Assembly: GCA_001602455.1 (NCBI GenBank)
Contig: CP012157.1
Location: 3,095,733 to 3,159,732 of the forward strand
DNA length: 64,000 nucleotides
Direction: 5' to 3'
From: Betaproteobacteria bacterium UKL13-2
Lineage (GTDB): Bacteria; Pseudomonadota; Gammaproteobacteria; Burkholderiales; Usitatibacteraceae
The translations under genes and the position numbers were made by a program. How positions within the stretch are numbered: the stretch's first letter is position 1; every line of letters starts with the position of its first letter. A model generated the notes under the pieces. It saw nothing but the letters and a program-made list of their open reading frames with translations, made no database searches and was not told the origin of the DNA. Shown here piece after piece: positions 24,376 to 32,591 of this stretch.

Positions 24376-24409
24376 CCTGCTCTGGTGGTGCAATTGGTGA
24401 TGTGAGGCA

Positions 24410-25519
24410 CTACGGCTTCAGCGCCTTGTACAAAATCGGCAAGCTCGTTTCAATGCGGTAATCGATACCTGAATGGGTATCGTCAAACTCTTCATAGACA
24501 TGCCTGATGCCCGCCTGTTTCATGCGCTTTGAGAGAATGCGCGAACCGAAGTGAATGCCATATTGATCGCGCCAACCGCAGTCCACATAGACCGCCTTTA
24601 GCGACTGCAAATTGTCGCGGTACTTGGTGACGAGGTTGATCGGATCGTGTTTTAACCACGCGTTCCAACGCTCCTTGATGACCTCGCCTGTCTCCAGATT
24701 AAACGGCAGCCGGAATCCTAACGGTGCTTTTGGATCGGCGTCATAACTCGCCGCCATGGCGATCATCATCAGCGCGTGCCCCTCGCCATCGCTAGGCTTG
24801 TCCTTCTTCCACATGTACTCAAGAAAGTTCTTTACGCGCCCGTCGTCCTTGCCGAGCGCGGCTTTTTTTTCTTCCTTCAGCACATCATATGGCCCATCAA
24901 CGCGGCGCTTCACGCGGTGTTTGGTCAGCTCGGTGAGGGTACGCGGCCAATCGTTCATATACACAAAATCAAAATACGCATCACCCGAGTGGCTTGCAAC
25001 CGCGCCCCAATGCTTTGCGTACTTCATGCCATGAATGATGGCACCGTAACCGCCTGATGATTTGCCGAAGCAGCCGCGGTGTTCACGCGAAGCCAGCGTC
25101 CGAAACTCCTTGTCGATGAAAGGAATCAGCTCTTTGGTCAGGTACTCCGCATAGTCACCGATCGCAGAAGAGTTAATGTACTGGTTGCCACCAAGCGCGG
25201 TATAACAATCAGGGAACACGACAATCGCGGGTCCCATCTTGCCTTCGTGCGTAATACGCGCAATGCGCTCGGGAATATTCTCGACGAACGGCTCCCAGTT
25301 CAGGTGTGCAAGGCCCGATCCGGTAAAACCAACCAGATCAAACAGCACCGGAAATCGACGCCCTTGTTTGGTACTGCTACCTTCATCGTATTGGGGTGGC
25401 AACCAAACAGCGAGCTTGCGTACATGCGGGTCACCGAGCGGGTTGCCCTTTAGGACTTTCGAGATGTGCTCGAGAAAGACGATGCGACCTTGCGGCCAAT
25501 TCACTCTTTTGATTGCCAT
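24410..25519 (-). CDS. Putative esterase, alpha/beta-hydrolase fold (PF00756 type)
   Basis: A 369-residue protein without a signal peptide, preceded by GGGGG as a ribosome site. The nucleophile elbow is GKSSGG (Ser154). An acidic residue is likely in the KAVYVDCGWRDQYG region, and the terminal HSGIDYR histidine (DDTHSGIDYR, about 350) completes a triad. The fold matches esterase D/enterochelin-esterase-like proteins. It is longer than the usual 250-280 residues because of an insert around 195-260 (KKAALGKDDGRVKNFLEYMW). The substrate cannot be told. Neighbours give no clue. Confidence 0.8.
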   Translation of the reverse strand: MAIKRVNWPQGRIVFLEHISKVLKGNPLGDPHVRKLAVWLPPQYDEGSSTKQGRRFPVLFDLVGFTGSGLAHLNWEPFVENIPERIARITHEGKMGPAIVVFPDCYTALGGNQYINSSAIGDYAEYLTKELIPFIDKEFRTLASREHRGCFGKSSGGYGAIIHGMKYAKHWGAVASHSGDAYFDFVYMNDWPRTLTELTKHRVKRRVDGPYDVLKEEKKAALGKDDGRVKNFLEYMWKKDKPSDGEGHALMMIAMAASYDADPKAPLGFRLPFNLETGEVIKERWNAWLKHDPINLVTKYRDNLQSLKAVYVDCGWRDQYGIHFGSRILSKRMKQAGIRHVYEEFDDTHSGIDYRIETSLPILYKALKP

Positions 25520-25659
25520 GTTGCCCCCGCTGTCGATACCAGCGGGGATTATGGCAGAGCACCAACGTCAAACGCTTGGCCGAATGACTACGGCACGACT
25601 TAAGCGGACGATGTTGAACCGACTGAAGAACCTGTGATGGAAACTAAAGCGAAAACTTC

Positions 25660-25705
25660 GATGAATCTATGCCGAATCTATGCCGAATCTATGCCGAATC
25701 TATGC
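25660..25705. repeat. 12-bp tandem repeat (AATCTATGCCGA)
   Basis: About 3.5 copies of AATCTATGCCGA lie immediately downstream of the stop codon of the small gene at 25700-25930. The last copy degenerates into that gene's 3' end. Confidence 0.7.
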
Positions 25706-25930
25706 TTTGAGACGGCTGGCGGTAACAACGAATGCATCTGTGCGAACAACGGACTTAACCACATTGGTCTGTTGCGCACTGACTGCGATGCTCGCCATTG
25801 TGTTGTCATACATCGCGGCTTGATCGGCCACAAGTAGGTGTACACCTGCGACATGCATGCCGATCACCAATGCCGACACCATCGCCGAGGTGGCAAAACT
25901 TCCGTTGTTTTTGAATTTACTGCTTGTCAT
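25700..25930 (-). CDS. Small hypothetical membrane-associated protein
   Basis: A 76-residue frame with an excellent AAGGAG ribosome site eight bases before its ATG at 25930, which is the main reason to accept it. The N-terminal half has one hydrophobic segment (ATSAMVSALVIGMHVAGVHLLV) after a short basic start (MTSSKFKNNGS). This looks like a signal anchor or a single membrane helix. The remainder is polar with no motif. No family was recognised. A 12-bp tandem repeat begins at its stop codon. Confidence 0.55.
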   Translation of the reverse strand: MTSSKFKNNGSFATSAMVSALVIGMHVAGVHLLVADQAAMYDNTMASIAVSAQQTNVVKSVVRTDAFVVTASRLKA

Positions 25931-26249
25931 GGTATTTCTCCTTAATCACTAATAAAGGCCCGCATTCACTTGTGGCGTTTGCGTTGCCTTCAGGTCGTTG
26001 GATGTAACGTGAGCGGATTGTGGATGTTGTTATGTTGAAAAAAAACTAACTTGCGACGGACTGCCAAAACGAGAAGCTAAATCGCGTTTATTGCCGCTAG
26101 ATCGGCAATGGCAACGGTTAATGGCATACTGTGCGCGAACTTTAGGTTGGGCATATTACGGCCATATCAATCGTGATGCTATTCACAATTACCGTGAACC
26201 CGCGTCACAGTTCCCGATAAAATTGGTTTGTTACCAACCGGAGAAAAAA
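25931..26249. other. Intergenic region between divergent genes
   Basis: About 320 bp hold the leader of the small minus-strand gene (AAGGAG site at about 25939) and the upstream region of the DUF1993 gene. A 53-codon open extension of the latter starts at 26091 but has no family character. No repeat or RNA structure was noticed. Confidence 0.35.
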
Positions 26250-26756
26250 ATGACGATTTCCATGTATTCCGCATCTGTTCCTGTTTACCAGTCGATGCTC
26301 AGCAATCTCAAAGGTGTACTCGCCAAAGGTGCGGCCTTCGCGGCAGCGAAAAAAGTTGACGAATCGGTTTTGATGAACGCACGCTTGGCGCCCGATATGC
26401 TGGCCATGAGCCGCCAGGTTCAAATCGCCTGTGACTTTGCCAAGGGCAGCATTGCGCGTCTCGCGGGTCTTGAAGTGCCGAAGTGGGAAGACAACGAAAA
26501 GTCGTTTGCTGATTTGGCTGCGCGAATCGACAAGACCATTGCCTACATCGGCGAATTTAGCGCTGCACAAATTGAAGGCCAGGAAGATCGCAACATCGAA
26601 CTCACCATCGCTGGCAATCCGATGTCATTCAAAGGCCAGCATTATTTGTTGAATGTTGCAATGCCAAACTTTTACTTTCACACCACGACCGCCTACGCCA
26701 TCCTGCGCCACAACGGCGTGGAGATCGGCAAGGGCGACTTCCTCGGCCGTGCATAA
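26250..26756 (+). CDS. DUF1993 family protein
   Basis: The ATG at 26250 follows an ACCGGAG ribosome site and gives 168 residues: MTISMYSASVPVYQSMLSNL at the start, LAPDMLAMSRQVQIACDFAK in the middle and HYLLNVAMPNFYFHTTTAYA near the end. These match DUF1993, a four-helix DinB-like fold of unknown function in proteobacteria and fungi. The protein ends in the family-typical ILRHNGVEIGKGDFLG. The frame is open a further 53 codons upstream, but ribosome site and family length favour this start. Confidence 0.88.
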   Translation: MTISMYSASVPVYQSMLSNLKGVLAKGAAFAAAKKVDESVLMNARLAPDMLAMSRQVQIACDFAKGSIARLAGLEVPKWEDNEKSFADLAARIDKTIAYIGEFSAAQIEGQEDRNIELTIAGNPMSFKGQHYLLNVAMPNFYFHTTTAYAILRHNGVEIGKGDFLGRA

Positions 26757-27087
26757 AAAAGTACAAGCGCAAACAAGCGAACATTCCACTCCGTCGCAGG
26801 CGCTTTTGCCACGCGCTGTGTCAACGAGGGATCTGCTACGAAGGCGCTGCTGGTAACGCGTTCGAAAGCGGGCGCGGGCGCGAACGTTTTATCCGCCTCG
26901 CCGACCGAAGCAGATCAAACCTGCACGCAACGTGAAACAAGACCGAGGGAGCCGAAGCCAAGCTAAAATCCGCTGGATTTCAAGGCGGTAGCCCAGCCCA
27001 TTTAACGACGGCAACAACCTATGATATCGTGACACATCACATCAACCCGCCACCACTTTAACGTCAACCCACTACCCCCCACTACTG
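26757..27087. other. Gap of 330 bp without a gene
   Basis: Contains a GC-rich stem (GCGTTCG ... CGAACG, around 26860-26890) with a faint likeness to repeat family B (GCGTTCGAAAGCGGG), then unremarkable sequence up to the start of the secreted protein gene. No coding region can be supported. Confidence 0.35.
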
Positions 27088-28329
27088 ATGAAAACTTCCC
27101 TCCACCCCTCCTATTACGCGGCGACCATTGCCGCGCTCTTCATTGCACTATCTAGCGCATCTGCTCAGGCGCAAAGTGGTCTGGGCATTATGGAAAAACT
27201 CAAGGCCAAGGTCGAGCAAGACCTTAAGGATAAGGTGCCTGCTAAAGACAACAAAGATAACAAAGACAATAAAGACAAAGCGCCTGCATCAGGCAGCGTT
27301 TTAGAGAATATCCCTGGCGTGGGTGGCAAGGCTGCCGCATCCAAATCGCCCGTTTTGGACTCCGGTGACTCCGATAAGGCTGTTACCATTACCCCTGCCT
27401 ATAAGTCCTATACCGGATCAATACCGCCGCCAGCGACGCGAACACGTTTCAGGGACAAAGTGGGGCAAATATTGTTTTCTAAAAAGCCGATCGATTATGG
27501 CAAAGAGGAAAAATCTGAAATCACCAATCAATTTGAGGCCAGTGACGAAATTCACGCAATGGCTTATACCTTGGGAACACTTAAAGAGCTGAAATTTGGC
27601 AAACAGCTTACCTTCTTTGTTTATGATCGTGAACGAGCCGGCTCAAGAGATGGTGATAGAGGATTTAGTCATACTTACACCCTAGAAGACACGCAATTTC
27701 TTGTGGATAAACGTAATGATGGCTCCGATCCGGCTACTGAGCGGTATTTTGATTTTGATGTCGCTGCCCCGTATGCAAAGGATGCATTTAGACCCTATAT
27801 TCCTTATGCTTTTTTGATTGATTTAAAGAAATATTTAAACAATAAAAGTGTTGATGACAGCGATAAGTTTAGAACCCACGTACTTGAAATAATTTTGCAA
27901 GCCAATCGGGTGCCGGTCGCAGCGGGTGTCATTCACTACACCATCAAACCGGAAAATGCCCCCAAAGCAATAGCGATGCACGACACGCACTTTAATGCGG
28001 AATTAGAGACTTTTAAACTTCCACCCAGCAAGCGTAATGATCCAGCGCTGGCTGAGAAAATAAAGGCTGCCATGATAGCCCGCGGCGCCAAGGTGCACGC
28101 GATCATCTTTAGCAGCAGCGATTGGGACATCGTACGCCATGAACGCACTGGGACCATTTTGCGTCGCGCTATTCCAGCCTACGTGGTGAGCAGGGCTGAA
28201 GGCAAGCTATGCCGTTTTCAAGAAGTTATGTTTACAAGTGAATATGTAGGGGGAAGTTTTTCAAGCAAAGTTGACGTGGGCGGCGCATCGATCGACGGTG
28301 GCAGCATATTGTGTAGCAACGTGAAGTAG
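27088..28329 (+). CDS. Secreted protein of unknown function
   Basis: A 413-residue protein with a signal peptide (about residues 1-29, cleaved near ASAQA-QSG). A short predicted helix (LGIMEKLKAKVEQDLKDKV) follows, then a lysine/aspartate repeat (DNKDNKDNKDK, about 54-64). No family was recognised in the remaining 300 residues. They contain FVYDRERAGSRDGDRGFSHT, RPYIPYAFLIDLKKYL and IIFSSSDWDIVRHERTG, and finish with SSKVDVGGASIDGGSILCSN. The central part (27480-28050) is visibly richer in AT than neighbouring genes. The gene stands alone. Confidence 0.6.
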   Translation: MKTSLHPSYYAATIAALFIALSSASAQAQSGLGIMEKLKAKVEQDLKDKVPAKDNKDNKDNKDKAPASGSVLENIPGVGGKAAASKSPVLDSGDSDKAVTITPAYKSYTGSIPPPATRTRFRDKVGQILFSKKPIDYGKEEKSEITNQFEASDEIHAMAYTLGTLKELKFGKQLTFFVYDRERAGSRDGDRGFSHTYTLEDTQFLVDKRNDGSDPATERYFDFDVAAPYAKDAFRPYIPYAFLIDLKKYLNNKSVDDSDKFRTHVLEIILQANRVPVAAGVIHYTIKPENAPKAIAMHDTHFNAELETFKLPPSKRNDPALAEKIKAAMIARGAKVHAIIFSSSDWDIVRHERTGTILRRAIPAYVVSRAEGKLCRFQEVMFTSEYVGGSFSSKVDVGGASIDGGSILCSNVK

Positions 28330-28382
28330 AAATCTATTCTTGCGGCTCATAACAAGAGCGCACTTCGTAAAACATCGTCATC

Positions 28383-28418
28383 CCAGCGAACCACCACATC
28401 CTTGTGGTCGTTCGCTGG
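28383..28418. repeat. REP-like hairpin
   Basis: CCAGCGAACCACCAC pairs with GTGGTCGTTCGCTGG around ATCCTT. It belongs to the same hairpin type as the one at about 5931-5961 (GGCGAACAACC...GGTTGTTCGCC). It lies 54 bp after the secreted-protein gene. Confidence 0.55.
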
Positions 28419-28562
28419 AGCAGGAATTGAACGATGTACGCTCATCCGCCATCTTCAGAAACAGCAACTACGTCAGTTGCTCCACGTAGTCGCCGTAACT
28501 CATGCCGTCGTCGCGCAAGACGTTGCATTAGTTCCAGAGTTTTTGAACGATGGTTGCGGAGT

Positions 28563-29432
28563 TCATTTCGTTTTACTTTCCAATATGCCGATACGCAAGG
28601 CGCGCAAAACTTCCATCGCGCGTTCTGGGTCATTTCGATTCATTTCAAGCGCCAGCAAGCCGTTGGTATCTCCGCTAGTCTGGTGCAGTACCATCGCCGC
28701 GATTCGATCACGCCCCGTGGCGTCAAGCAACGCGCCTGCATCGTTGCCAAGCATTCGCGCGCCGGCAATTTCGTAATCATCCTCTGATTCCGCCCAACTC
28801 GAGAATTGATCCCATAGCCGGTCATGATTCCCGGCATCGAGATAGTGCTTGATGATGAACTGTAAGTCATAGGCGTCTTTGCGTGGTGCCTGATAGTGAC
28901 GGGCCTGCCACGCAGTTAGTTTAAGAATTGTCAATGCCGCAAGCGAGACAACGTTGATAACCACATTCCCCGGCAACGTCATCATGATGGCGCTCACCCG
29001 CGCCTCGCGAAAGCCAAATACATCCATTACCTCATCACCGGACGGCGGCCACGCGATCGTTCGATCCGACCGCTCTAGCTCACCAAACGGGACGATGTCG
29101 ATGGGCAACGTAAAACTTTGTTGTCGATAGCGGAGTCGATGTTGGATGCCCGGGTTCTGTGCGAAGCCAAAGTCTGCTAGTAGCCGTTCTCGTAGCGCTA
29201 TGAACGCCGCCCATGTTGGGACTGCTAGTGCGATATCGATGTCTTCTGTCTGACGCAGCGGCGCCAAGTTATACCCATATCGCAAATGCAAGTCTCGCGC
29301 GAAAGCGCCCACGATAAGTAGTTCAACATCTAGCCCTTCGGCCGCAAGCTGGACAGCACCGATCGCCCTTGCGTGCAACGTGAGGTCAGCGAGATCAGCG
29401 AGGTGTGAGTATGGGAGCGATCGTTTTGTCAT
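28563..29432 (-). CDS. AbiEii-type nucleotidyltransferase-like toxin
   Basis: The ATG at 29432 (MTKRSLPYSHLADLADLTLH) gives 289 residues; 40 more codons are open upstream but lie within the antitoxin gene. The nucleotidyltransferase core is LLIVGAFARDLHLRYGYN followed by TEDIDIALAV, the D-x-D-type metal site. Further motifs are DIVPFGELE and LTAWQARHYQAPRKDAYDLQ, the late lysine/aspartate region of AbiEii-like proteins. Such toxins modify nucleotides or tRNA and cause abortive infection. The start overlaps the upstream antitoxin gene by 38 bp, the normal coupling of type IV modules. Confidence 0.8.
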   Translation of the reverse strand: MTKRSLPYSHLADLADLTLHARAIGAVQLAAEGLDVELLIVGAFARDLHLRYGYNLAPLRQTEDIDIALAVPTWAAFIALRERLLADFGFAQNPGIQHRLRYRQQSFTLPIDIVPFGELERSDRTIAWPPSGDEVMDVFGFREARVSAIMMTLPGNVVINVVSLAALTILKLTAWQARHYQAPRKDAYDLQFIIKHYLDAGNHDRLWDQFSSWAESEDDYEIAGARMLGNDAGALLDATGRDRIAAMVLHQTSGDTNGLLALEMNRNDPERAMEVLRALRIGILESKTK

Positions 29433-30480
29433 ATAAGCCTTCCGCTGTTTCGATACATCGCGCGTCGCCCGTTGCAAGTAGGTCTGCATATACCAATACT
29501 GGCGGCACATTACGCTTTGGCTGGCCAAGCGTATTGGGTAGGCCAAGTTCATCGTAGTGTTGTTGTAGTGCCGTGCCCCAGAACGGCTTTCTCACTTCGA
29601 CAGTCGCTTCTAATCTCCCACGGTTATCGTTCGGCACCTTGGTCAGGCGATGCTCATGGATGAACTTTGCGGGTAGCCTTTCGGTGTAGATCGTCAGCAC
29701 ACCCGGTCGCAGGTAGTCAGTCATGATTGCTGCTGCTGGCTCGCCGCCCCACCACATTGCGCCCGGCTCCATCGCCCACTCTTTCCAATCGGCGATCGTC
29801 GGCGCGTTGTACGCCGCAGTCAGCGTCTTAGGCCGCATTGTTCTTGCGTAGGCCATTGCCCACTCGTCAAGCAGGCGCTTGTTCGCATTCATCCGTCTGA
29901 TACCGGGGATGACCAAAACGTGGCCCTGGTCGCGCAGATCATTCAGGATGCCTGGGATTGCGCCAAGCGCAACGTTTGCCTCTATTGCAATCTCACGTTG
30001 TGGCCGAGCAATCAGCGCGGCGTTGTTCAACAAGGCAAACAGCACCTTCAAGCCCGCAGGCGTCCCACCCCTAGCCGCATGCGCCGGCGCACCGCTCTGC
30101 ACTGCCTTACGGCCAACCACATAAATCAGCCACCCCGGCGCTTCCATATATGCGTTGCCCGCGATATCGATGAATTGCTGCCCGGCTTCGCGCAGCCGAT
30201 CCGCCACTGGCGGTGTGATGTAGTCGGTGACGAGAACGACAGGCTTGCCATGTTCTAACGCCTGCGCTTTGGTCTGCGCAAGAATTGCGCCGAGCGTCGC
30301 TGGCGTGACGGCCCGTTTGGCTTCGATGGCGACATCGATTTGGACTTTGCCTTTTGCGATGCGCGCAAAAGCATCCACCTCCCGCACGTTCGCACGGAGA
30401 TTTCCCTTTTGCAAGGTCGCCTTAAAGCCAAGCGGCGTTAAAGCCGCAAGCGCGTCAGCAATGAGAGTAGTTTCGTCCAT
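29395..30480 (-). CDS. AbiEi-family antitoxin of a type IV toxin-antitoxin system
   Basis: A 361-residue protein. The N-terminal half resembles a restriction-endonuclease-like fold (VQIDVAIEAKRAVTPATLGA, PVVLVTDYITPPVADRLREA). A winged-helix segment follows (REIAIEANVALGAIPGILND LRDQGHVLV) and then the AbiEi C-terminal region (RPGVLTIYTERLPAKFIHEH, FWGTAL..LGLPNTLG). AbiEi proteins repress their own operon by binding inverted repeats, and several TGTTCA/TGAACA sites lie directly upstream. It precedes and overlaps the AbiEii-like gene. This variant is longer than classical AbiEi (about 200-280 residues). Confidence 0.8.
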   Translation of the reverse strand: MDETTLIADALAALTPLGFKATLQKGNLRANVREVDAFARIAKGKVQIDVAIEAKRAVTPATLGAILAQTKAQALEHGKPVVLVTDYITPPVADRLREAGQQFIDIAGNAYMEAPGWLIYVVGRKAVQSGAPAHAARGGTPAGLKVLFALLNNAALIARPQREIAIEANVALGAIPGILNDLRDQGHVLVIPGIRRMNANKRLLDEWAMAYARTMRPKTLTAAYNAPTIADWKEWAMEPGAMWWGGEPAAAIMTDYLRPGVLTIYTERLPAKFIHEHRLTKVPNDNRGRLEATVEVRKPFWGTALQQHYDELGLPNTLGQPKRNVPPVLVYADLLATGDARCIETAEGLYDKTIAPILTPR

Positions 30481-30498
30481 TCGTTCATAGTCCTAGCT

Positions 30499-30569
30499 TG
30501 TTCATTTATTGTGAACAGATAATGATTATGAACAAAATATCCCCAATGTTCAAGTTTTATCTTTGTTCA
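30499..30569. promoter_or_regulatory. Cluster of TGTTCA/TGAACA operator half-sites before the AbiE-like operon
   Basis: TGTTCA at 30499-30504 and TGAACA at 30512-30517 form a perfect palindrome. TGAACA (30529-30534) and TGTTCA (30547-30552) form a second, wider inverted pair, and another TGTTCA lies at 30564-30569. All five lie within 90 bp of the antitoxin start. A role in autoregulation is inferred from the known behaviour of AbiEi. Confidence 0.55.
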
Positions 30570-30617
30570 CAAAAATAGAACGGGAAGAAAAAATGAACAG
30601 CACCGGTCTGCCCAAAA

Positions 30618-30966
30618 GGGAACTTCTAAAAACCGTCACGAGCGGGTGAAGTTGGCAGTGACGGGTTTGGCAAACACGGGACACGTACCCAGTGTACGGC
30701 GAGCACCGGAACTGACAGATTCGCCCGCGCAGTAGGCTTTTAGAAGTTCCCAAAAGTAACTCTCCAATATCCACGGGCATCTTCCAGCATTTTTGCTCGG
30801 AAACACTCGTCCGTATTGGACTTTTCATTTTAGGGCACTTCTATAAACCTGCTGCGTGGGCGAATTTCGCGCCTGCGGTGCTCGCCGTACACTGGGTACG
30901 TGTCCCGTGTTTGCCAAACCCGTCGGCTCGAACTTCGCCCGCTCGCGACGTTTTCGAGAAGTTCCC
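30618..30966. repeat. Composite repeat A-P-A' (inverted pair of family A)
   Basis: Left unit 30618-30751 (GGGAACTTCTAAAAACC ... TTTTAGAAGTTCCC) and right unit 30833-30966 in reverse orientation. Both carry the TACCCAGTGTACGGCGAGCA core. The 80-bp middle holds a degenerate palindrome with ends CCAATATCCACG and CGTCCGTATTGG. It separates the AbiE-like operon from the MazG-like gene. Confidence 0.75.
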
Positions 30967-30985
30967 TTTATCTGGTTTAGCGCCG

Positions 30986-31333
30986 CTACAACTCGTGGTA
31001 TTTCTTGCTTGTTCCCCGCGCCAGGTCCACCGGGTATTTCTCGGCGTTCAGGGCGATCTTCGCTTGGGCGGCAGCGATGAGGTCAATGCCAAGTTTGTCG
31101 CTTACTCGTATCAAGTAGAGCAGCACATCGGCTATCTCGTGCCGCACGCCCTCTAGTGCATCCGGTGGCAGGTTTTGGCTTTCGGTTTCTGTAAGCCATT
31201 GGAATTTTTCGAGTAGCTCCGCGGCTTCCACGGCGAGGGCAGAGGCTAAGTTCTTTGGTGAGTGGAATTGGTCCCAGTCGCGCTCGGCGGCGAAGGTACG
31301 GAGTTGGTCACGGAGGGAGTTGAGGTCGGCCAT
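30986..31333 (-). CDS. MazG-like nucleotide pyrophosphohydrolase
   Basis: A 115-residue all-helical protein of the MazG/RS21-C6 (dCTPase-like) type: LRTFAAERDWDQFHSPKNLA, the metal-binding ALAVEAAELLEKFQW helix (E-x-x-E-L), and the second acidic motif HEIADVLLYLIRVSD. These enzymes hydrolyse (d)NTPs to monophosphates, often for house-cleaning of damaged nucleotides. Length and motifs are complete. The ATG at 31333 has a GAGG-like site upstream. A 77-bp repeat array starts 35 bp upstream of its start codon. Confidence 0.9.
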   Translation of the reverse strand: MADLNSLRDQLRTFAAERDWDQFHSPKNLASALAVEAAELLEKFQWLTETESQNLPPDALEGVRHEIADVLLYLIRVSDKLGIDLIAAAQAKIALNAEKYPVDLARGTSKKYHEL

Positions 31334-31367
31334 GGCTGCACTTTACAGAAGATGGGGTTGATGAGTG

Positions 31368-31532
31368 GCGCTACGCGGGACGTTTCGGTAGGCGAAGGTA
31401 CTTGGGCCCCCGACTAAATCGGGGGCGACATATTGATATGGGGAGCGCTGCGCGGGACGTTTCGGTAGGCGAAGGAACTTAGGCCCCCGAGTAAATCGGG
31501 GGCGACATATTGATATGGGGAGCGCTGCGCGA
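31368..31532 (+). repeat. 77-bp direct repeat array, left (two units plus a partial)
   Basis: Units start at 31368, 31445 and 31522 (partial). Each reads GCGCTGCGCGGGACGTTTCG, then GTAGGCGAAGGAACTTGGG, then a hairpin CCCCCGA-CTAAA-TCGGGGG, then GCGACATATTGATATGGGGA. The same unit forms the array at 32342-32570. Both arrays have the same orientation and enclose the PIN/AbrB toxin-antitoxin pair. Confidence 0.8.
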
Positions 31533-31564
31533 AATCACTGGTGAAAAACCACAAGGTGGGCTGG

Positions 31565-32011
31565 TCACGCCAATCGCAAAATCAGTTCTTTCGGGGTAAT
31601 GATCTCAGCATCGATCTGCCCTTTCAACGCGAGCAAGTCGTGGTCGCCGGTCACGAGCGCATCCGCGTTTGCCGCTATGGTGAGCACAAGAAAGGGTTGA
31701 TCATTGGCGTCGCGGCAATTGGGTATGCGCTTCTTGGTAGCAGGTGCTGCGATGGTTTCGCAGTAGGGCAAATATTCAGCAAGAACCTCGGCTTGCTCAG
31801 CTTCAGTGAGTGCAAATTTTGGGTAGCGCAGGGCGGCAATGAATTCTTCCGCAGTGTATTTCGAAACGATCGGTACGATTTGCGGTGTTGCGCGCGGCCG
31901 CTGCCACGCATGCATGATCGCCGCTAATCCACCTTTGAAAAGCAGCGCGGAAAGCAACACGTTGGTATCGAGCACGATGCGTGGTGGCTTGCCTGTTGTG
32001 GACACAGCCAC
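31565..32011 (-). CDS. PIN-domain toxin (COG1569 type)
   Basis: From the GTG at 32011 the protein has 148 residues; the frame is open to 32125, but that extension lies inside the antitoxin gene. The PIN core shows IVLDTNVLLSALLFKGG (first Asp), EEFIAALRYPKF, NCRDANDQPFLVL (second Asp), and ADALVTGDHDLLAL (third acidic pair). PIN toxins are Mg-dependent RNases. The GTG lies one base after the antitoxin stop (TAA, then C, then GTG), giving a tightly coupled operon. Whole module sits between two direct-repeat arrays. Confidence 0.85.
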   Translation of the reverse strand: MAVSTTGKPPRIVLDTNVLLSALLFKGGLAAIMHAWQRPRATPQIVPIVSKYTAEEFIAALRYPKFALTEAEQAEVLAEYLPYCETIAAPATKKRIPNCRDANDQPFLVLTIAANADALVTGDHDLLALKGQIDAEIITPKELILRLA

Positions 32012-32012
32012 G

Positions 32013-32279
32013 TTATTTTGCGCGGGTACTGCGCTTTTGCTTGCTGATGCGGTTTGCGGGTAACTTGGTGCGAGCCCAGTTGACTGCGGCTTTGGCATCA
32101 GTCTGCGCAATACCGAGGGCGGCAAGTTTTACTTGTACCGCATCTAGGCCGCCGAGGTTTACCGGCGTGAGCACGATGCTCTGCCCCTCGGTGCGAACAG
32201 CGTAATACTCGGCGCGTACTTGTTCTACGGCAGCTTTGGGTAGGGTGAGTTGATTCTTGGAGGTGAGTTTTGCGAGCAT
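32013..32279 (-). CDS. AbrB/MazE-type antitoxin
   Basis: An 88-residue protein. The N-terminal swapped-hairpin DNA-binding domain is MLAKLTSKNQLTLPKAAVEQ, a standard AbrB/SpoVT motif (xxKNQLTLPKxxxE). A GQSIVLTPV strand and a C-terminal basic tail (ISKQKRSTRAK) follow. It would bind the operon promoter and block the PIN toxin encoded immediately downstream. An upstream GGAG site precedes its ATG. Confidence 0.85.
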   Translation of the reverse strand: MLAKLTSKNQLTLPKAAVEQVRAEYYAVRTEGQSIVLTPVNLGGLDAVQVKLAALGIAQTDAKAAVNWARTKLPANRISKQKRSTRAK

Positions 32280-32341
32280 AGCCGCTCCTGTCGTTATTCC
32301 TTACTTTCTTACTATAGCGGAATTTGAGGATGGACGTAGTG

Positions 32342-32570
32342 GCGCTGCGCGGGACGTTTCGGTAGGCGAAGAAGCTTGAGCCCCCGACTAAATCGGGGGC
32401 GACATATTGATATGGGGAGCGCTGCGCGAATGGAATTTCGGCGGGCGAAGAAACTTGGGCCCCCGACTAAATCGGGGGCGACATATTGATATGGGGAGCG
32501 CTGCGCGAATGGAATTTCGGTAGGCGAAGAAGCTTGGGCCCCCGACTAAATCGGGGGCGACACATCGCTG
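32342..32570 (+). repeat. 77-79-bp direct repeat array, right (three units)
   Basis: Units start at 32342, 32419 and 32498, with the same hairpin CCCCCGACTAAATCGGGGG as the left array. Two units have GAATGGAATTTCG where the others have GGGACGTTTCG, so the arrays have diverged. Lies 60 bp upstream of the AbrB-type antitoxin start. Confidence 0.8.
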
Positions 32571-32591
32571 GGCTGCGGTTTGGGGGCGTTG

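Noticed and set aside
26091-26249. N-terminal extension of the DUF1993 gene
   Set aside because: A proper ribosome site and the family's N-terminus both place the start at 26250.
31368-32570. CRISPR-like appearance of regularly spaced repeats
   Set aside because: The units are contiguous 77-bp tandem repeats without unique spacers; no cas gene is nearby.
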